Part shown: positions 26,861-35,665 of the stretch, piece after piece
Layout of the letters: each line of letters starts with the position of its first letter
Position numbering within the stretch: the first letter of the stretch is position 1
NCBI GenBank assembly: GCA_022772305.1
Contig: JALFAQ010000035.1
Span: forward strand, 1 to 54,183
Direction of reading: 5' to 3'
DNA: 54,183 bases
Source: Corynebacterium glucuronolyticum
Lineage (GTDB): Bacteria; Actinomycetota; Actinomycetes; Mycobacteriales; Mycobacteriaceae
Notes under the pieces: generated by a model
The model's input: only the letters and a program-made list of their open reading frames with translations
The model's database searches: none
Told to the model about the DNA's origin: nothing
Translations under genes and position numbers: made by a program

Positions 26861-27541
26861 CTAATTTCCAGTTACCCGGAGGTCCATGGTGTCGACAAGT
26901 TCGTTTTCGCCCACCGTGGCGCGCGCAAACAGGCGGCCGGAGAGGATTTCCAACGAGGTGAGGGTGATGTCGGGGGCGACATCGAACACGGCACGCGCAG
27001 CGGCGAGGACGGCGTCGTCGCCCTTGGGTGCTTCGTGGGCGCCGGCGGTGAGTGCCGCGGAGAGGGCGAGGGCCGCCCGCCGTTCGTCGTCGGAAAGCGA
27101 CGCGTTCACCCGGGCGAGCGCGAGGCCGTCGGGTTCACGGAGAGTGTGCAGCGTGTGGACGGTGACTTCGAGTGCGAGGTCGGTGATTGCCTGTTGGAGG
27201 CGCAGCACCTCGTCGAAGTGGAGTTCGCTGACCATGATGTCTGTGCAGTGGGTGAGTCCGATGAGCCGTACGGTGCGGGTGAGGGAGGGGGAGTCGTCGA
27301 CAAGCACCACTGGAGGAGGGGTGGAGTCGACGAAGACCACATCTGCGGGAAGTGCACCTGACGGCGCACTAGAAGCAATCGAAGCCACCGCAACGACAAC
27401 GGCCCGGGGGATTCGCCGTGCCGCCTGCATCAACACCTGTTGGCCGGCGTCGGAATCGGGGACGAGGACGACGGGGCGCGCGGTTTTGCGCATGGCGCGC
27501 GTGTACATGGCGAGGCGGGCGGGGTCGGTAATGGTTTCCAC
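26861..27541 (-). CDS. PanC-like (pantothenate synthetase fold) protein without catalytic motif
   Basis: A 226-residue protein with the skeleton of pantoate-beta-alanine ligase: YTRAMRKTARPVVLVPDSDA at the N terminus aligns with the PanC start (RPVALVPTMGALHEGH), LTRTVRLIGLTHCTDIMVSE and LHFDEVLRLQQAITDL with the core, and DGLALARVNASLSDDERRAAL with the region that normally reads SSRN. The ATP-binding MGALHxGH loop is absent and the SSRN serines are gone, so catalysis is unlikely. Its place beside the DUF6779 and Rossmann-like genes is where actinobacterial panC usually sits. It is probably a degenerate paralogue, perhaps regulatory. The start is GTG 27541. Confidence 0.75.
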   Translation of the reverse strand: METITDPARLAMYTRAMRKTARPVVLVPDSDAGQQVLMQAARRIPRAVVVAVASIASSAPSGALPADVVFVDSTPPPVVLVDDSPSLTRTVRLIGLTHCTDIMVSELHFDEVLRLQQAITDLALEVTVHTLHTLREPDGLALARVNASLSDDERRAALALSAALTAGAHEAPKGDDAVLAAARAVFDVAPDITLTSLEILSGRLFARATVGENELVDTMDLRVTGN

Positions 27542-27614
27542 AAATATGTAGCCTACCCGGGCGCGCCCGGCAGCCTACCGCAGGTCGCGGGGCGCGGAAG
27601 GTAGCATAATCACC

Positions 27615-28556
27615 ATGAATATCAAGGGCAGTGAAGTTTTTCTCTGGGTGCTCATCGGGCTTGCCATCGTGGCGAGCATCATCATGATGTTTTCGAGCTC
27701 GGACGCCTGGCAGAAGATCGCTGTCCTTGTTGCGCTGTGGGCCGCCGCCCTGGGTGCGTTTCTCGTCGTTAAGATGCGTGGCGAGGCGCAAGCCGATGCC
27801 GACCTTGTGAAGGAGTTGGAAACCCAACTTGACTATGAGCGGGCGCGTGCCGATGAGGAGCGTGCCCGCAGCGAGCAAGCTATCGCCCGCTCCGAGGAGT
27901 CCGACGAGACGCTGGCTGCGATCCGCGAGCAGTTGGAAGCGATGCGCGCGCAGCTGGAGGAACTTACCGGTCGCGCCTACGAGTACGAGCCGAATTCCAT
28001 CACCGCCTCCGCCACGCGTCTGCGCGAGATTGGGTCGTCGCCGGACGATTTCTGGCACGAGCCCACAGAAACCACCGACACACCTGATGAGCCAGAGGTT
28101 GCCGAGGTTGTGGCTACCGCAACAGATCAGGGAGGCAGTCACGAGCAATCCGCTGACGAGGAGCCGGCACCCGAGGAGGAGACGGCAGCGTGGGAGTGGA
28201 CCCCGCCGTCGAATTCCTACGTCGAGCCCGCGGAGGAGGATTACCATGGCCGTCGCCGCAAGGAGGAACCGTTCGATTTTGATTTCGTGGGGTCGTATGT
28301 GCCGGCGGAGGAGGAGTACCACGGCCGCCGCCGCAAAGAGGATTTCGGTGGTTGGACTCCGCTGACGGATGACACGTCGGCCGACGAGGCGCTGTGGGGC
28401 CCGGCGGAGGAGGATGTGGTCACGGCGAAGCCGGACCAGACCGCGCAGATTCCGCAGGTGAGGGAGGAGCAGTCGTCTGGCCATGGCCGTCGCCGCGCGG
28501 ATGATCGCGAGGGTGGCGTGTCCGTCGCTGAGCTGCTCAAGAACCTGAAGAAGTAG
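27615..28556 (+). CDS. DUF6779-type membrane protein with HGRRR repeats
   Basis: A 313-residue protein. Two N-terminal helices (about 8-27 and 35-52) are followed by a coiled coil (60-120) and a long acidic, low-complexity cytosolic tail. The tail holds three similar basic islands, DYHGRRRKEE, EYHGRRRKED and GHGRRRADD, before the conserved end VSVAELLKNLKK. This layout fits the actinobacterial family found between folK and lysS; no biochemical role is known. ATG 27615 follows TAGCAT by a few bases, so the mRNA may be leaderless. It is divergent from the PanC-like gene. Confidence 0.8.
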   Translation: MNIKGSEVFLWVLIGLAIVASIIMMFSSSDAWQKIAVLVALWAAALGAFLVVKMRGEAQADADLVKELETQLDYERARADEERARSEQAIARSEESDETLAAIREQLEAMRAQLEELTGRAYEYEPNSITASATRLREIGSSPDDFWHEPTETTDTPDEPEVAEVVATATDQGGSHEQSADEEPAPEEETAAWEWTPPSNSYVEPAEEDYHGRRRKEEPFDFDFVGSYVPAEEEYHGRRRKEDFGGWTPLTDDTSADEALWGPAEEDVVTAKPDQTAQIPQVREEQSSGHGRRRADDREGGVSVAELLKNLKK

Positions 28557-28558
28557 TT

Positions 28559-29092
28559 GTGGCATCTCCCGCGCAGCGTGTCTGCCACATCGGTTCGGAT
28601 CCGCACGTCACCGAGGGACTCGCCCGCACGCACCACACACTGGTTTCCCGCCCGGAGGACGCGACTCTCATCGTTCTTTCTACTCGCGGTGACTTGCTTT
28701 TCGACGCCATTTCCTCCCTCGAGACCCTCATTCGTCCCGGTCAGGTGGTGGTCCACACCGATCCGCGCATGGGCGCGCAGGTGCTCGATCCACTGGAGGT
28801 CCGCGGCGCGTTGTGCGTGGCGCTCGGCGCGCTGGGGGACATGTGGTGCGTCTCCGCTGTCGACGAGTTGGGTACGACGATCGGCACGCTCCTTGCCTCA
28901 GAGATGGGCGGGGTCTCGATTGTTGTTGACGACGCGGATCGCCCCCTCATCGGCCACGTCGCCACCGCCCTCGACACGGCGGCGGATGCCTACGCCGACG
29001 CGCGCCGCATCCTCCTCGATGTCACAGGCCAGGAGGACGTTGCTGAGCGCGTCATTTCTGAGCACCTGGACCGTGTTCGTCGCGGGCTTTAG
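28559..29092 (+). CDS. Shortened Rossmann-like / DUF2520-neighbourhood protein
   Basis: A 177-residue protein starting GTG 28559, two bases after the DUF6779 stop. Segments such as [52 protein letters not shown] and [20 protein letters not shown] align with the Rossmann plus DUF2520 proteins that sit next to panC in actinobacteria. Those are usually 250-300 residues with GxGxxG near the start; here the glycine motif is lost (IGSDPH) and the second domain is much reduced. NAD(P) binding is therefore doubtful. The 3' end overlaps the convergent small gene by 41 bases. Confidence 0.65.
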   Translation: MASPAQRVCHIGSDPHVTEGLARTHHTLVSRPEDATLIVLSTRGDLLFDAISSLETLIRPGQVVVHTDPRMGAQVLDPLEVRGALCVALGALGDMWCVSAVDELGTTIGTLLASEMGGVSIVVDDADRPLIGHVATALDTAADAYADARRILLDVTGQEDVAERVISEHLDRVRRGL

Positions 29093-29276
29093 GGGGCCTG
29101 CCGCGGCGGGGGATGGGCTGCACGTTTTTGGGCAGGCGCCGGTTGGTGCGCAGTGCGTCGCGTAGTAGTCGTTCGATCTGCGCGTTGACGCTTACGAGGT
29201 CGTCGGCCGCCCACTTCGCCAGCGCGTCGTAGACGGCGGGGTCGAGGCGCAGCGGGACGGCCTTGCGTTTTGCCAT
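29052..29276 (-). CDS. Small ribbon-helix-helix protein
   Basis: A 74-residue basic protein, [20 protein letters not shown] then [20 protein letters not shown]. The beta strand (VPLRLD) followed by two helices is the ribbon-helix-helix plan of Arc-like DNA-binding proteins; the tail (RRGRPPK) has an AT-hook-like core. Its ATG overlaps the SPFH stop by one base (TAATG), so it is translated with the SPFH gene. Such pairs recur near lysS in corynebacteria. It might regulate its own operon. No toxin gene is adjacent. Confidence 0.75.
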   Translation of the reverse strand: MAKRKAVPLRLDPAVYDALAKWAADDLVSVNAQIERLLRDALRTNRRLPKNVQPIPRRGRPPKARDEHGPGAQK

Positions 29277-30151
29277 TAGTACAGGCTGCCTGCGTTCACC
29301 ACGGGCTGCGTGTGGTTGTCGGAGCACAGGACGACGAGGAGGTTGGATACCATCTGGGCGCGGCGCTCGGGGTCGAGGTCGACGATGTCCTTTTCTTCCA
29401 GCTGGTCGAGCGCGGACTCGACCATGGACACGGCACCCTCGACGATGGTTTCGCGGGCGTCGACAATTGCTGCCGCCTGCTGGCGCTGGAGCATGGATTG
29501 GGCGATCTCCGGGGCGTAGGCGAGCGTGGAGATGCGTGCCTCGATGATTTCCACGCCGGCGAGCGCTGCGCGGGCGGCCACCTCGTCGGCGATCTCGTCG
29601 GAGATCTGGTCGGTGGAGTTGGACAGCTGCGTGTACGTGTAGTTGGTGGTGACGTGGCGCAGCGCAGATTCGGACTGGGAGTGGATGAATTCTTCCACTT
29701 CCTCCACGGCGAAGCAAGCTTTGGCGGTGTCTGCGACCTGCCACACGACGATGGCACCGATGTTCAACGGGTTTCCGTTGGCGTCGTTAACTTTCAGCTC
29801 CGCGGTTTCGAAGTTGCGCACGCGCACGGACACGTTCTTCGTGGTGCACAGCGGCGGGACGAGGCTGAGGCCGGTTTTGCGGTTGGTGCCCACGTACCGG
29901 CCGAGGAACTGATTGACCTGTGTGTGGCCGGGCGACATGACGCGGAACATGGTGATGAGTACGACGGCGATGAGCACGCACGGGATGTAGAGCGCCGGGT
30001 GGATGAACATAGGCAGGATGAACAGTGCGATGATGATGACCAGGTTGGCAACGGCCGCGCCGGGGCCTGCAACCCACGAGGGGCGTTCAGAGATGGTGAC
30101 TTTGGTGCCGTCGTGGCCGACGGGTTTTTCGGAGACGGTGGGTGTCGTCAT
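29276..30151 (-). CDS. SPFH/Band 7 (stomatin/flotillin-like) membrane protein
   Basis: A 291-residue protein: a polar N terminus, two hydrophobic stretches (about 33-48 and 50-70), then an SPFH domain ([70 protein letters not shown]) and a C-terminal helical region with [22 protein letters not shown] proteins form oligomers on membranes and scaffold proteases or other partners; the partner here is unknown. It is co-transcribed with the ribbon-helix-helix gene and divergent from lysS. Confidence 0.88.
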   Translation of the reverse strand: MTTPTVSEKPVGHDGTKVTISERPSWVAGPGAAVANLVIIIALFILPMFIHPALYIPCVLIAVVLITMFRVMSPGHTQVNQFLGRYVGTNRKTGLSLVPPLCTTKNVSVRVRNFETAELKVNDANGNPLNIGAIVVWQVADTAKACFAVEEVEEFIHSQSESALRHVTTNYTYTQLSNSTDQISDEIADEVAARAALAGVEIIEARISTLAYAPEIAQSMLQRQQAAAIVDARETIVEGAVSMVESALDQLEEKDIVDLDPERRAQMVSNLLVVLCSDNHTQPVVNAGSLY

Positions 30152-30241
30152 GCGGGGAGGGCCTTTCGGTAGGAAATTAATGTGATATCAGATTACACCC
30201 GGAACTGGAAACCTTGCCAGTGTGGGGTACTGTATGGTGCT

Positions 30242-31786
30242 ATGACTGACGTGAAGAATGATCTGCCCGAACAGGTGCGCATCCGCCACGAAAAGCGCGA
30301 ACGCCTGCTAGCAAGTGGTCGGGATCCGTACCCGGTTCAGGTTCCCCGCACCATCTCCATCGAGGACCTTGTTTCCAAGTACCACGTGGTCAAGGAGGAC
30401 GCTCCCGCTGTGGAGGGCGCGACGAACCTCGAGGTGGGCGAGGAGACGGATACCGTCGTCTCCGTTGCCGGGCGTGTGATCTTCTTCCGTAACACGGGAA
30501 AGCTGTGCTTCGCCAAACTGCAGGCGGGCTCCGGCGCGTCTGTGCAGGCGATGATTTCGCTGGCGGAGGTCGGCGAGGAGTCGCTGAAGGATTGGAAGGC
30601 CGATGTCGATCTCGGCGATATTATTTCCGTGACCGGTCGGGTTATTTCCTCCAAGCGCGGCGAGCTGTCCGTCATGGCGACGGATTGGCAGATGGCGTCG
30701 AAGGCGCTGCGCCCGCTTCCGGTCGCTCACAAGGAGATGAGCGAGGATCAGCGGATCCGTCACCGTTACACGGATCTTATCATGCGTGAGGAGGCCCGTA
30801 AGAACGCGCTGACCCGTATTAAGGTGATGCGTGCGCTGCGGAACTTCCTGGAGTCGGAGGGCTTTTTGGAGGTGGAGACCCCGATGCTGCAGACGCTGCA
30901 CGGTGGCGCTGCCGCCCGCCCGTTTGTCACCCATTCTAACGCCATGGACATGGATCTTTACCTGCGTATTGCGCCGGAGCTTTTCCTTAAGCGGTGCGTC
31001 GTCGGCGGCATTGAGCGCGTGTTCGAGGTTAACCGCAACTTCCGCAACGAGGGTGTGGATTCCTCGCACTCCCCGGAGTTTGCCATGTTGGAGACGTACC
31101 AGGCGTGGGGCGATTACAACACGGGTGCGGACCTCATCAAGCGTCTCATCCAGTCCGTGGCCACGGAGGTCTTCGGTTCCACCACCGTCACGCTTGTCGA
31201 CGGCACCGAGTACGACTTCGGTGGCGAATGGAAGACGTTGGAAATGTACCCCTCCCTCAACGAGGCGCTGGCTCGGAAGTTCCCCGGCCAGCCGGAGGTC
31301 ACCATCGACTCGACCGTCGAGGAGCTCTCCGCCATCGCCGATCACATCGGCTTGGAAAAGGGCAAGGGCTGGGGCCACGGCAAGTTCGTCGAGGAGATCT
31401 GGGAGTTCCTCTGCGAGGATCAGCTCTACGGCCCCGTCTTCGTCCGGGACTTCCCGGTGGAGACCTCGCCTCTTACCCGCCAGCACCGCTCCAAGAAGGG
31501 CGTGACGGAAAAGTGGGACCTCTACGTGCGCGGCTTCGAGCTGGCCACGGGCTACTCGGAGCTCATTGACCCGGTCATTCAGCGCGAGCGTTTCGAGGAT
31601 CAGGCCCGCCTTGCCGCCGGTGGTGACGACGAGGCGATGGAGCTTGACGAGGACTTCCTCTTCGCCATGGAGCAGGGCATGCCACCCACATCCGGTAACG
31701 GCATGGGCATCGACCGCCTCCTCATGGCACTGACTGGCCTGGGCATTCGCGAGACCGTGTTGTTCCCCATCGTGAAGCCGGAGTAG
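30242..31786 (+). CDS. lysS: Lysyl-tRNA synthetase, class II
   Basis: A 514-residue class II synthetase with an OB-fold anticodon-binding domain (about 55-170; [20 protein letters not shown]) and the catalytic domain. Motif 2 reads [18 protein letters not shown] and motif 3 [15 protein letters not shown]. It charges tRNA-Lys in the cytosol. ATG 30242 is chosen because [15 protein letters not shown] is a normal start and TACTGT (30228-30233) fits a leaderless -10 box; an in-frame upstream ATG would add 20 odd residues. In many actinobacteria lsr2 and clpC follow directly; here 18 kb of other genes intervene. Confidence 0.96.
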   Translation: MTDVKNDLPEQVRIRHEKRERLLASGRDPYPVQVPRTISIEDLVSKYHVVKEDAPAVEGATNLEVGEETDTVVSVAGRVIFFRNTGKLCFAKLQAGSGASVQAMISLAEVGEESLKDWKADVDLGDIISVTGRVISSKRGELSVMATDWQMASKALRPLPVAHKEMSEDQRIRHRYTDLIMREEARKNALTRIKVMRALRNFLESEGFLEVETPMLQTLHGGAAARPFVTHSNAMDMDLYLRIAPELFLKRCVVGGIERVFEVNRNFRNEGVDSSHSPEFAMLETYQAWGDYNTGADLIKRLIQSVATEVFGSTTVTLVDGTEYDFGGEWKTLEMYPSLNEALARKFPGQPEVTIDSTVEELSAIADHIGLEKGKGWGHGKFVEEIWEFLCEDQLYGPVFVRDFPVETSPLTRQHRSKKGVTEKWDLYVRGFELATGYSELIDPVIQRERFEDQARLAAGGDDEAMELDEDFLFAMEQGMPPTSGNGMGIDRLLMALTGLGIRETVLFPIVKPE

Positions 31787-31935
31787 CTTGCCAAGCGAGC
31801 TGTGGCGCGACCGACCATAATGATGGGCATGGCACCTCTTCTTACCCAACTTCCTTCTGCAGGGTGGGTGAGCGTCGGGCCGTGGGGAGGAGTTTCACGG
31901 AACCTGACCCAGCTACCACAAGGCCACCATGATGT

Positions 31936-31975
31936 GACCACACCCGCAGTCAACGGCAGCGGGTGTGGTCTTAGG
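31936..31975 (+). terminator. Strong hairpin downstream of lysS, possible terminator
   Basis: GACCACACCCGC pairs perfectly with GCGGGTGTGGTC over an 11-base loop, but only TT follows, so termination may be weak. It lies 150 bases after the lysS stop in a 464-base stretch (31787-32250) that has no supported gene. Confidence 0.5.
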
Positions 31976-32000
31976 GAGGATTCTAGTGGTTTTTCAGCAG

Positions 32001-32126
32001 CTGTCTTCCGAAAGGATGAGCGTCAGCGGATCGGCCGTGCGTATGAAAAGCTACACAGCGATTCTGCGCGGGCGACTGGCCGCACGTTGGCTTCCCCCTC
32101 ACTGACGCTTAGGTGCCGGAAGACAG
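32001..32126. repeat. MITE-like element with 25-bp imperfect inverted repeats
   Basis: CTGTCTTCCG...GAGCGTCAG (32001-32026) and CTGACGCT...CGGAAGACAG (32102-32126) are inverted copies: outer 10 of 10 and inner 8-9 bases match, with a divergent middle. They bracket 75 bp that contain a further CGTGCG/CGCACG pair. It may be a miniature inverted-repeat element or one long RNA hairpin. It lies just upstream of the orphan regulator gene. No target-site duplication is certain. Confidence 0.45.
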
Positions 32127-32250
32127 TGAGTTTGCAACGGCCCGCGATGAGCGCATCACCTCGGGGTTTGCCCTATGGGAGGTTGTTTTCGCTCATAGTT
32201 ACGAAGTGTACGACCTCTCAAACCCCGACTCAACTGTCCGTGGAGGAAAA

Positions 32251-32460
32251 ATGAGCATTTACAATCTCGGCGATGCCGTCCGCCAGCGTCGCCGCGAGCT
32301 AGGAATCAACCAGCTGGATCTCGCAGAACGCTCGGGTGTTTCTGATCGCTTCATCCGCGACCTGGAGCACGGCAAGATGTCGCTTCGCCTGGATAAGCTC
32401 ATCGATTTGCTGGAAGCGCTAAACCTTGACCTGACGCTCACCGAGCTGAAGCGGAAATAG
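32251..32460 (+). CDS. HipB-like helix-turn-helix regulator without a toxin partner
   Basis: A 69-residue XRE-family protein, MSIYNLGDAVRQRRRELGIN followed by QLDLAERSGVSDRFIRDLEH, close in plan to HipB antitoxins that precede hipA. ATG 32251 has a GGAGG site 5 bases upstream; a longer in-frame start at 32113 would begin inside the inverted repeat and is less likely. No hipA follows: the sirtuin gene converges and overlaps the 3' end by 23 bases. It may be an orphan antitoxin left after loss of its kinase, or a stand-alone repressor. Confidence 0.78.
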   Translation: MSIYNLGDAVRQRRRELGINQLDLAERSGVSDRFIRDLEHGKMSLRLDKLIDLLEALNLDLTLTELKRK

Positions 32461-33391
32461 CGGTACCGATCGCCCGGAACGCGCTGGCCACATCGGTTCT
32501 CCACACTACGTCGGCCTTCGTGTCCGCGCGCCCCGGCCCGCCATTGATGACGGCGATGGGCTTTGCCTGCGCCTTGGCGTCGAGGACGAACTTGTAGCCG
32601 CTCATGACGGCCAGCGAACTGCCCACGACGAGCAGCGACGAGGAATCCGCGAGAAGCTCCTGCGCCAACTTCTTCCGTTCTTTGGGCACGGGTTCACCGA
32701 AGTAGACCACGTCGGGTTTGAGCTTGGTGGAGCCACAGTTTTCGCATTGGGCGAGCTGGAAGGCGGCGATGTCCGACTCCTTCAGCGTTACGTCGCCGTC
32801 GGGGTTGACCATGGATTTATCCAGGTGGATGGATTCCTCATAGCCGGGGTTGGCTGACGCCAGTCGCTTATCAAATCGTGTGCGGTCCTCCCGGTGGCCG
32901 CACTCGAGGCATATGACCGTGGCTAGGTCGCCGTGGAGGGGGATGACACGTTTCGAACCCGCCTCCATGTGCAGGCCGTCGACGTTTTGGGTAATCACAC
33001 CGGATACGAGACCGCGGGCCTCAAGTGCCGCGATGGCGTGGTGGACGCTGTTGGGGTGGGCGGCATCCATGTGGCGCCAGCCGATGAAGCTGCGCGCCCA
33101 GTAGCGTCGCAAAGCCTCGGGGTCGTGTTGAAACTCCTGGTAGGTCATGGGGCGGTGGCGAGTGAGCGAGCCATTTGGGCCACGGTAGTCGGGGATCCCC
33201 GAATCGGTGGAGATCCCGGCACCCGTGAGCACGAGGCAGCCCGTGGCGCGCAGCATGCGCACGACAAACGGCAGCGCCTCCTCGGGCGGGGTGGGGGTGA
33301 CCGTTTCGTGGACGACGCGGGCAATGGATTTCAGCGCCGAGTTGTGGGCCAGTTGGACGGCGGGGTCGGAAAAGCTACTCACGTTTGCCAT
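32438..33391 (-). CDS. NAD+-dependent protein deacylase (sirtuin)
   Basis: A 317-residue Sir2 protein. Motifs in order: LVLTGAGISTDSGIPDYRGP (NAD+ site), TQNVDGLHMEAG (catalytic His follows in PLHGDL), zinc-binding CLECGH and CENCG, then VVGSSLAVMSGY and PIAVINGGPGRADTKADVV. It removes acyl groups from lysines using NAD+, or may act as an ADP-ribosyltransferase; the GSLTRHRPMTYQEF segment suggests the class II type. The start ATG 33391 is only 20 bp from the divergent nucleoside hydrolase start, so both promoters overlap. Both products bear on nicotinamide/ribose metabolism, which may be why they are paired (inference). Confidence 0.92.
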   Translation of the reverse strand: MANVSSFSDPAVQLAHNSALKSIARVVHETVTPTPPEEALPFVVRMLRATGCLVLTGAGISTDSGIPDYRGPNGSLTRHRPMTYQEFQHDPEALRRYWARSFIGWRHMDAAHPNSVHHAIAALEARGLVSGVITQNVDGLHMEAGSKRVIPLHGDLATVICLECGHREDRTRFDKRLASANPGYEESIHLDKSMVNPDGDVTLKESDIAAFQLAQCENCGSTKLKPDVVYFGEPVPKERKKLAQELLADSSSLLVVGSSLAVMSGYKFVLDAKAQAKPIAVINGGPGRADTKADVVWRTDVASAFRAIGTAISASAR

Positions 33392-33411
33392 TGTATGAGA
33401 AAGTAGGAACT

Positions 33412-34290
33412 ATGCACTTTGTTCTTGACTGTGACCCCGGCATCGACGACGCGTTCGCCCTCATCTACATGCAGAAAACGGGGCAGCTCGACGCCGTCAC
33501 TACGACGGGTGGCAACGTCGGTACCGCACAGACGGCCACGAACGCCAGGTGGCTTCTCGACGCCCTTTCTGGGTCCTCAGTCCCCGTCGCCCCGGGGGAA
33601 CCCGCCCCCATCGCCCGGGAGCTTATCACCACCCCGGAAACCCACGGTGAGTTCGGGCTGGGATATGTGCATCCGACTGGCGTGTCGGAGCCCGCAGGCC
33701 CGTGGGAGCCGCTGTGGGGAACAAAGCTCATCGTCACGGGGCCACTCACCAATGTCGCCCGGTTTCGGGAGCGCTTCCCCGAGCGCTACGAGCAGATCGA
33801 GGAGCTGACCATCATGGGTGGTGCGATCGATTACCCCGGCAACACCACCGACCACGCCGAGTGGAATATCTGGGTGGATCCGGAGGCCGCCGAGGACGTC
33901 TTCGGCCACCTCCCGCCGCGCGCCCGCGTGACGCTGTGCCCCCTGAACATCACCGAGGCCTTCCGCATCGATCCGGACAAGCTCGCGCCGATTACGGAGG
34001 CGCTGGGCGGCCCGCTCGGCGAGGCGCTGCCCGAAATCATGCGTTTTTATTGGGAGTTCCACAAGGCCCACGGCATCGGCTACACAGCGCAGATCCACGA
34101 CCTTCTCACCTGTCTCATTGCTTGCGACGCGGTGAACTACGAGGTAGAGGAGATGGCGCTCACCGTCGACACGGGTGCCGACCGCGGTGCCATGACCCGG
34201 ACGACGGGCAGGCGCCCCGTGCGGGTGGTGACTGGCGTGGACTACGAGGAGGCGCATAGAGTATTCTTCGATTCGATTGCCCCGAGGTGA
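33412..34290 (+). CDS. Nucleoside hydrolase (IUNH family)
   Basis: A 292-residue N-ribohydrolase that splits nucleosides into base and ribose. The calcium-binding motif DCDPGIDDAFAL (Asp6, Asp8, Asp12, Asp13) is at the N terminus; VTGPLTNVARFRERFPE and the C-terminal QIHDLLTCLIA (catalytic His, Ca-binding Asp) are typical. ATG 33412 is preceded by TAGGA; an upstream TTG would only add nine residues. The ECF transporter genes begin 32 bases downstream, so import and cleavage of a nucleoside-like compound are probably one pathway. Confidence 0.92.
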   Translation: MHFVLDCDPGIDDAFALIYMQKTGQLDAVTTTGGNVGTAQTATNARWLLDALSGSSVPVAPGEPAPIARELITTPETHGEFGLGYVHPTGVSEPAGPWEPLWGTKLIVTGPLTNVARFRERFPERYEQIEELTIMGGAIDYPGNTTDHAEWNIWVDPEAAEDVFGHLPPRARVTLCPLNITEAFRIDPDKLAPITEALGGPLGEALPEIMRFYWEFHKAHGIGYTAQIHDLLTCLIACDAVNYEVEEMALTVDTGADRGAMTRTTGRRPVRVVTGVDYEEAHRVFFDSIAPR

Positions 34291-34322
34291 CATAGGGGCC
34301 CCAACTGACAATTGGAGGCCAT

Positions 34323-35036
34323 ATGAAAAACACCATCTGTATCTGGGCAGGTGCCCTCGCCATCGCAGTGACGTGGTTGTACCTTGTCCTTACGCGACCG
34401 ACAGAGTGGGGGAGTTCTACTCAAACGCTTGTTACTCTCGTCGGCTACGTCGGCGGTGCGATTCTCCTCATCGCCGGGATCCTGCCCCGGCTTACCGCCC
34501 GCGACCTCGGCCTTATCCCCGTGGCGCTGGTGATCAACATGATCGTCGGCCAGATAGTTGGCTCCACTGGGCTGCCGCTGTACCTCGACTCAGTGGGCAC
34601 GATGCTTGTGGCGGCGCTGACCGGTCCCGTTGCGGGACTTGCCACGGGTGCGTTGACTAGCGTGGTGTGGGGTGTATTCAACCCGATTGCGCTGCCCTTT
34701 GCCGCCGGATCTGGCCTCACCGGCTTGCTGGCGGGTATTGCCATCCACCGCTTCAAGAGCTTCGAGCACCCGTGGCGGATCATCCCCGCCGGTGCCGTCA
34801 TGGGCATCATCGTGGGAATGCTCTCCGCGCCTGTCGCCACCTTCGTCTACGGTGGCACCGCCGGCGTGGGCACAGGTGCCGTCGTGTCAGCTTTTCGTGC
34901 AATGGGTAACTCGCTTCTGGAATCTGTGACGCTGCAGTCGATGATCAGCGACCCGCTGGATAAGATCGTGGTGTTGTTCATCGTATGGGGGGTTGTGAAG
35001 GCACTGCCCGCGTCGATTGTGAAGCCCCCGCGGTGA
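34323..35036 (+). CDS. ECF transporter substrate-binding S component
   Basis: A 237-residue membrane protein with about six helices. The segment LPLYLDSVGTMLVAALTGPV is characteristic of ECF S components, as is the following glycine-rich GLATGALTSVVWGVFNP. S components bind a vitamin or nucleoside-type substrate and work with EcfT and EcfA. The neighbouring nucleoside hydrolase suggests a nucleoside or a base-containing vitamin precursor as substrate (inference). The two N-terminal helices extend beyond the usual core. It overlaps the ecfT start (GTGA). Confidence 0.82.
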   Translation: MKNTICIWAGALAIAVTWLYLVLTRPTEWGSSTQTLVTLVGYVGGAILLIAGILPRLTARDLGLIPVALVINMIVGQIVGSTGLPLYLDSVGTMLVAALTGPVAGLATGALTSVVWGVFNPIALPFAAGSGLTGLLAGIAIHRFKSFEHPWRIIPAGAVMGIIVGMLSAPVATFVYGGTAGVGTGAVVSAFRAMGNSLLESVTLQSMISDPLDKIVVLFIVWGVVKALPASIVKPPR

Positions 35037-35665
35037 ACCCGCTGTCGGTCGCAGCCCTTGCCGCCACGGCGTGGATCGTTGTCCTCGGCGTGAACCAGTG
35101 GTGGCTGTCCGTTCTCGTCGCGGTGGTGGCTGCAACTATCGGCCGGGCGTGGGGGAAAACGCTTGCGTTCACCACGCCGATGGCGTTGTCACTCCTTGTC
35201 ATCCACGCCCCGCACGGGCACACGCACCTTGCGCCGCTGCTCACCGCCGAGGGGCTTGCCACCACCGGTGAGCTGACCGTGCGTTTTGCTGCCTGCATCG
35301 CCGCCGTGTTCGCCGTGGCCCGCTTCGTGCAGGAGGAGGACATGGTGAAGGCGATCCAGCAGGCGGGCGCGCCCCGGCTTGCCTACCTCGTCGGGTCCGC
35401 CTTCGCTGTTCTGCCGGAGGGCAGGCGCGCCATCACCGAGGTACGGGAAGCCTCCGAACTAATCGGTGCGAAGACACCGAAACGGACGATGGTGACTGCC
35501 GTCATCACGGTACTGCTCGTCCGCGCGACGGAGCGCACGACGGCGCTGTCCCACCTGGCCGTCGATAAGCCTGGTCCGCGCACGATGTATGCGCCCGTAC
35601 CGGGCGCGTCCTGGTGGACCCTTCCACTGCCGGTCCTCGCACTCGCAGCAGGGGTGCTCGGATGA
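35033..35665 (+). CDS. ecfT: ECF transporter transmembrane T component
   Basis: A 210-residue CbiQ/EcfT-like protein starting at GTG 35033. It has about four N-terminal helices and coupling helices around VARFVQEEDMVKAIQQAGAPR and REASELIGAKTPKR, which correspond to the ATPase-contacting arginine region of EcfT, then more helices to the end. At 210 residues it is shorter than the common 250-270. It overlaps the S gene by 4 and the ATPase gene by 4 bases. Confidence 0.8.
   Translation: MNPLSVAALAATAWIVVLGVNQWWLSVLVAVVAATIGRAWGKTLAFTTPMALSLLVIHAPHGHTHLAPLLTAEGLATTGELTVRFAACIAAVFAVARFVQEEDMVKAIQQAGAPRLAYLVGSAFAVLPEGRRAITEVREASELIGAKTPKRTMVTAVITVLLVRATERTTALSHLAVDKPGPRTMYAPVPGASWWTLPLPVLALAAGVLG

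Noticed and set aside
31802..32254. 150-codon open frame after lysS
   Set aside because: It crosses the hairpin at 31936 and both arms of the inverted repeat, and overlaps the HTH gene start in another frame, so it is not a credible protein.
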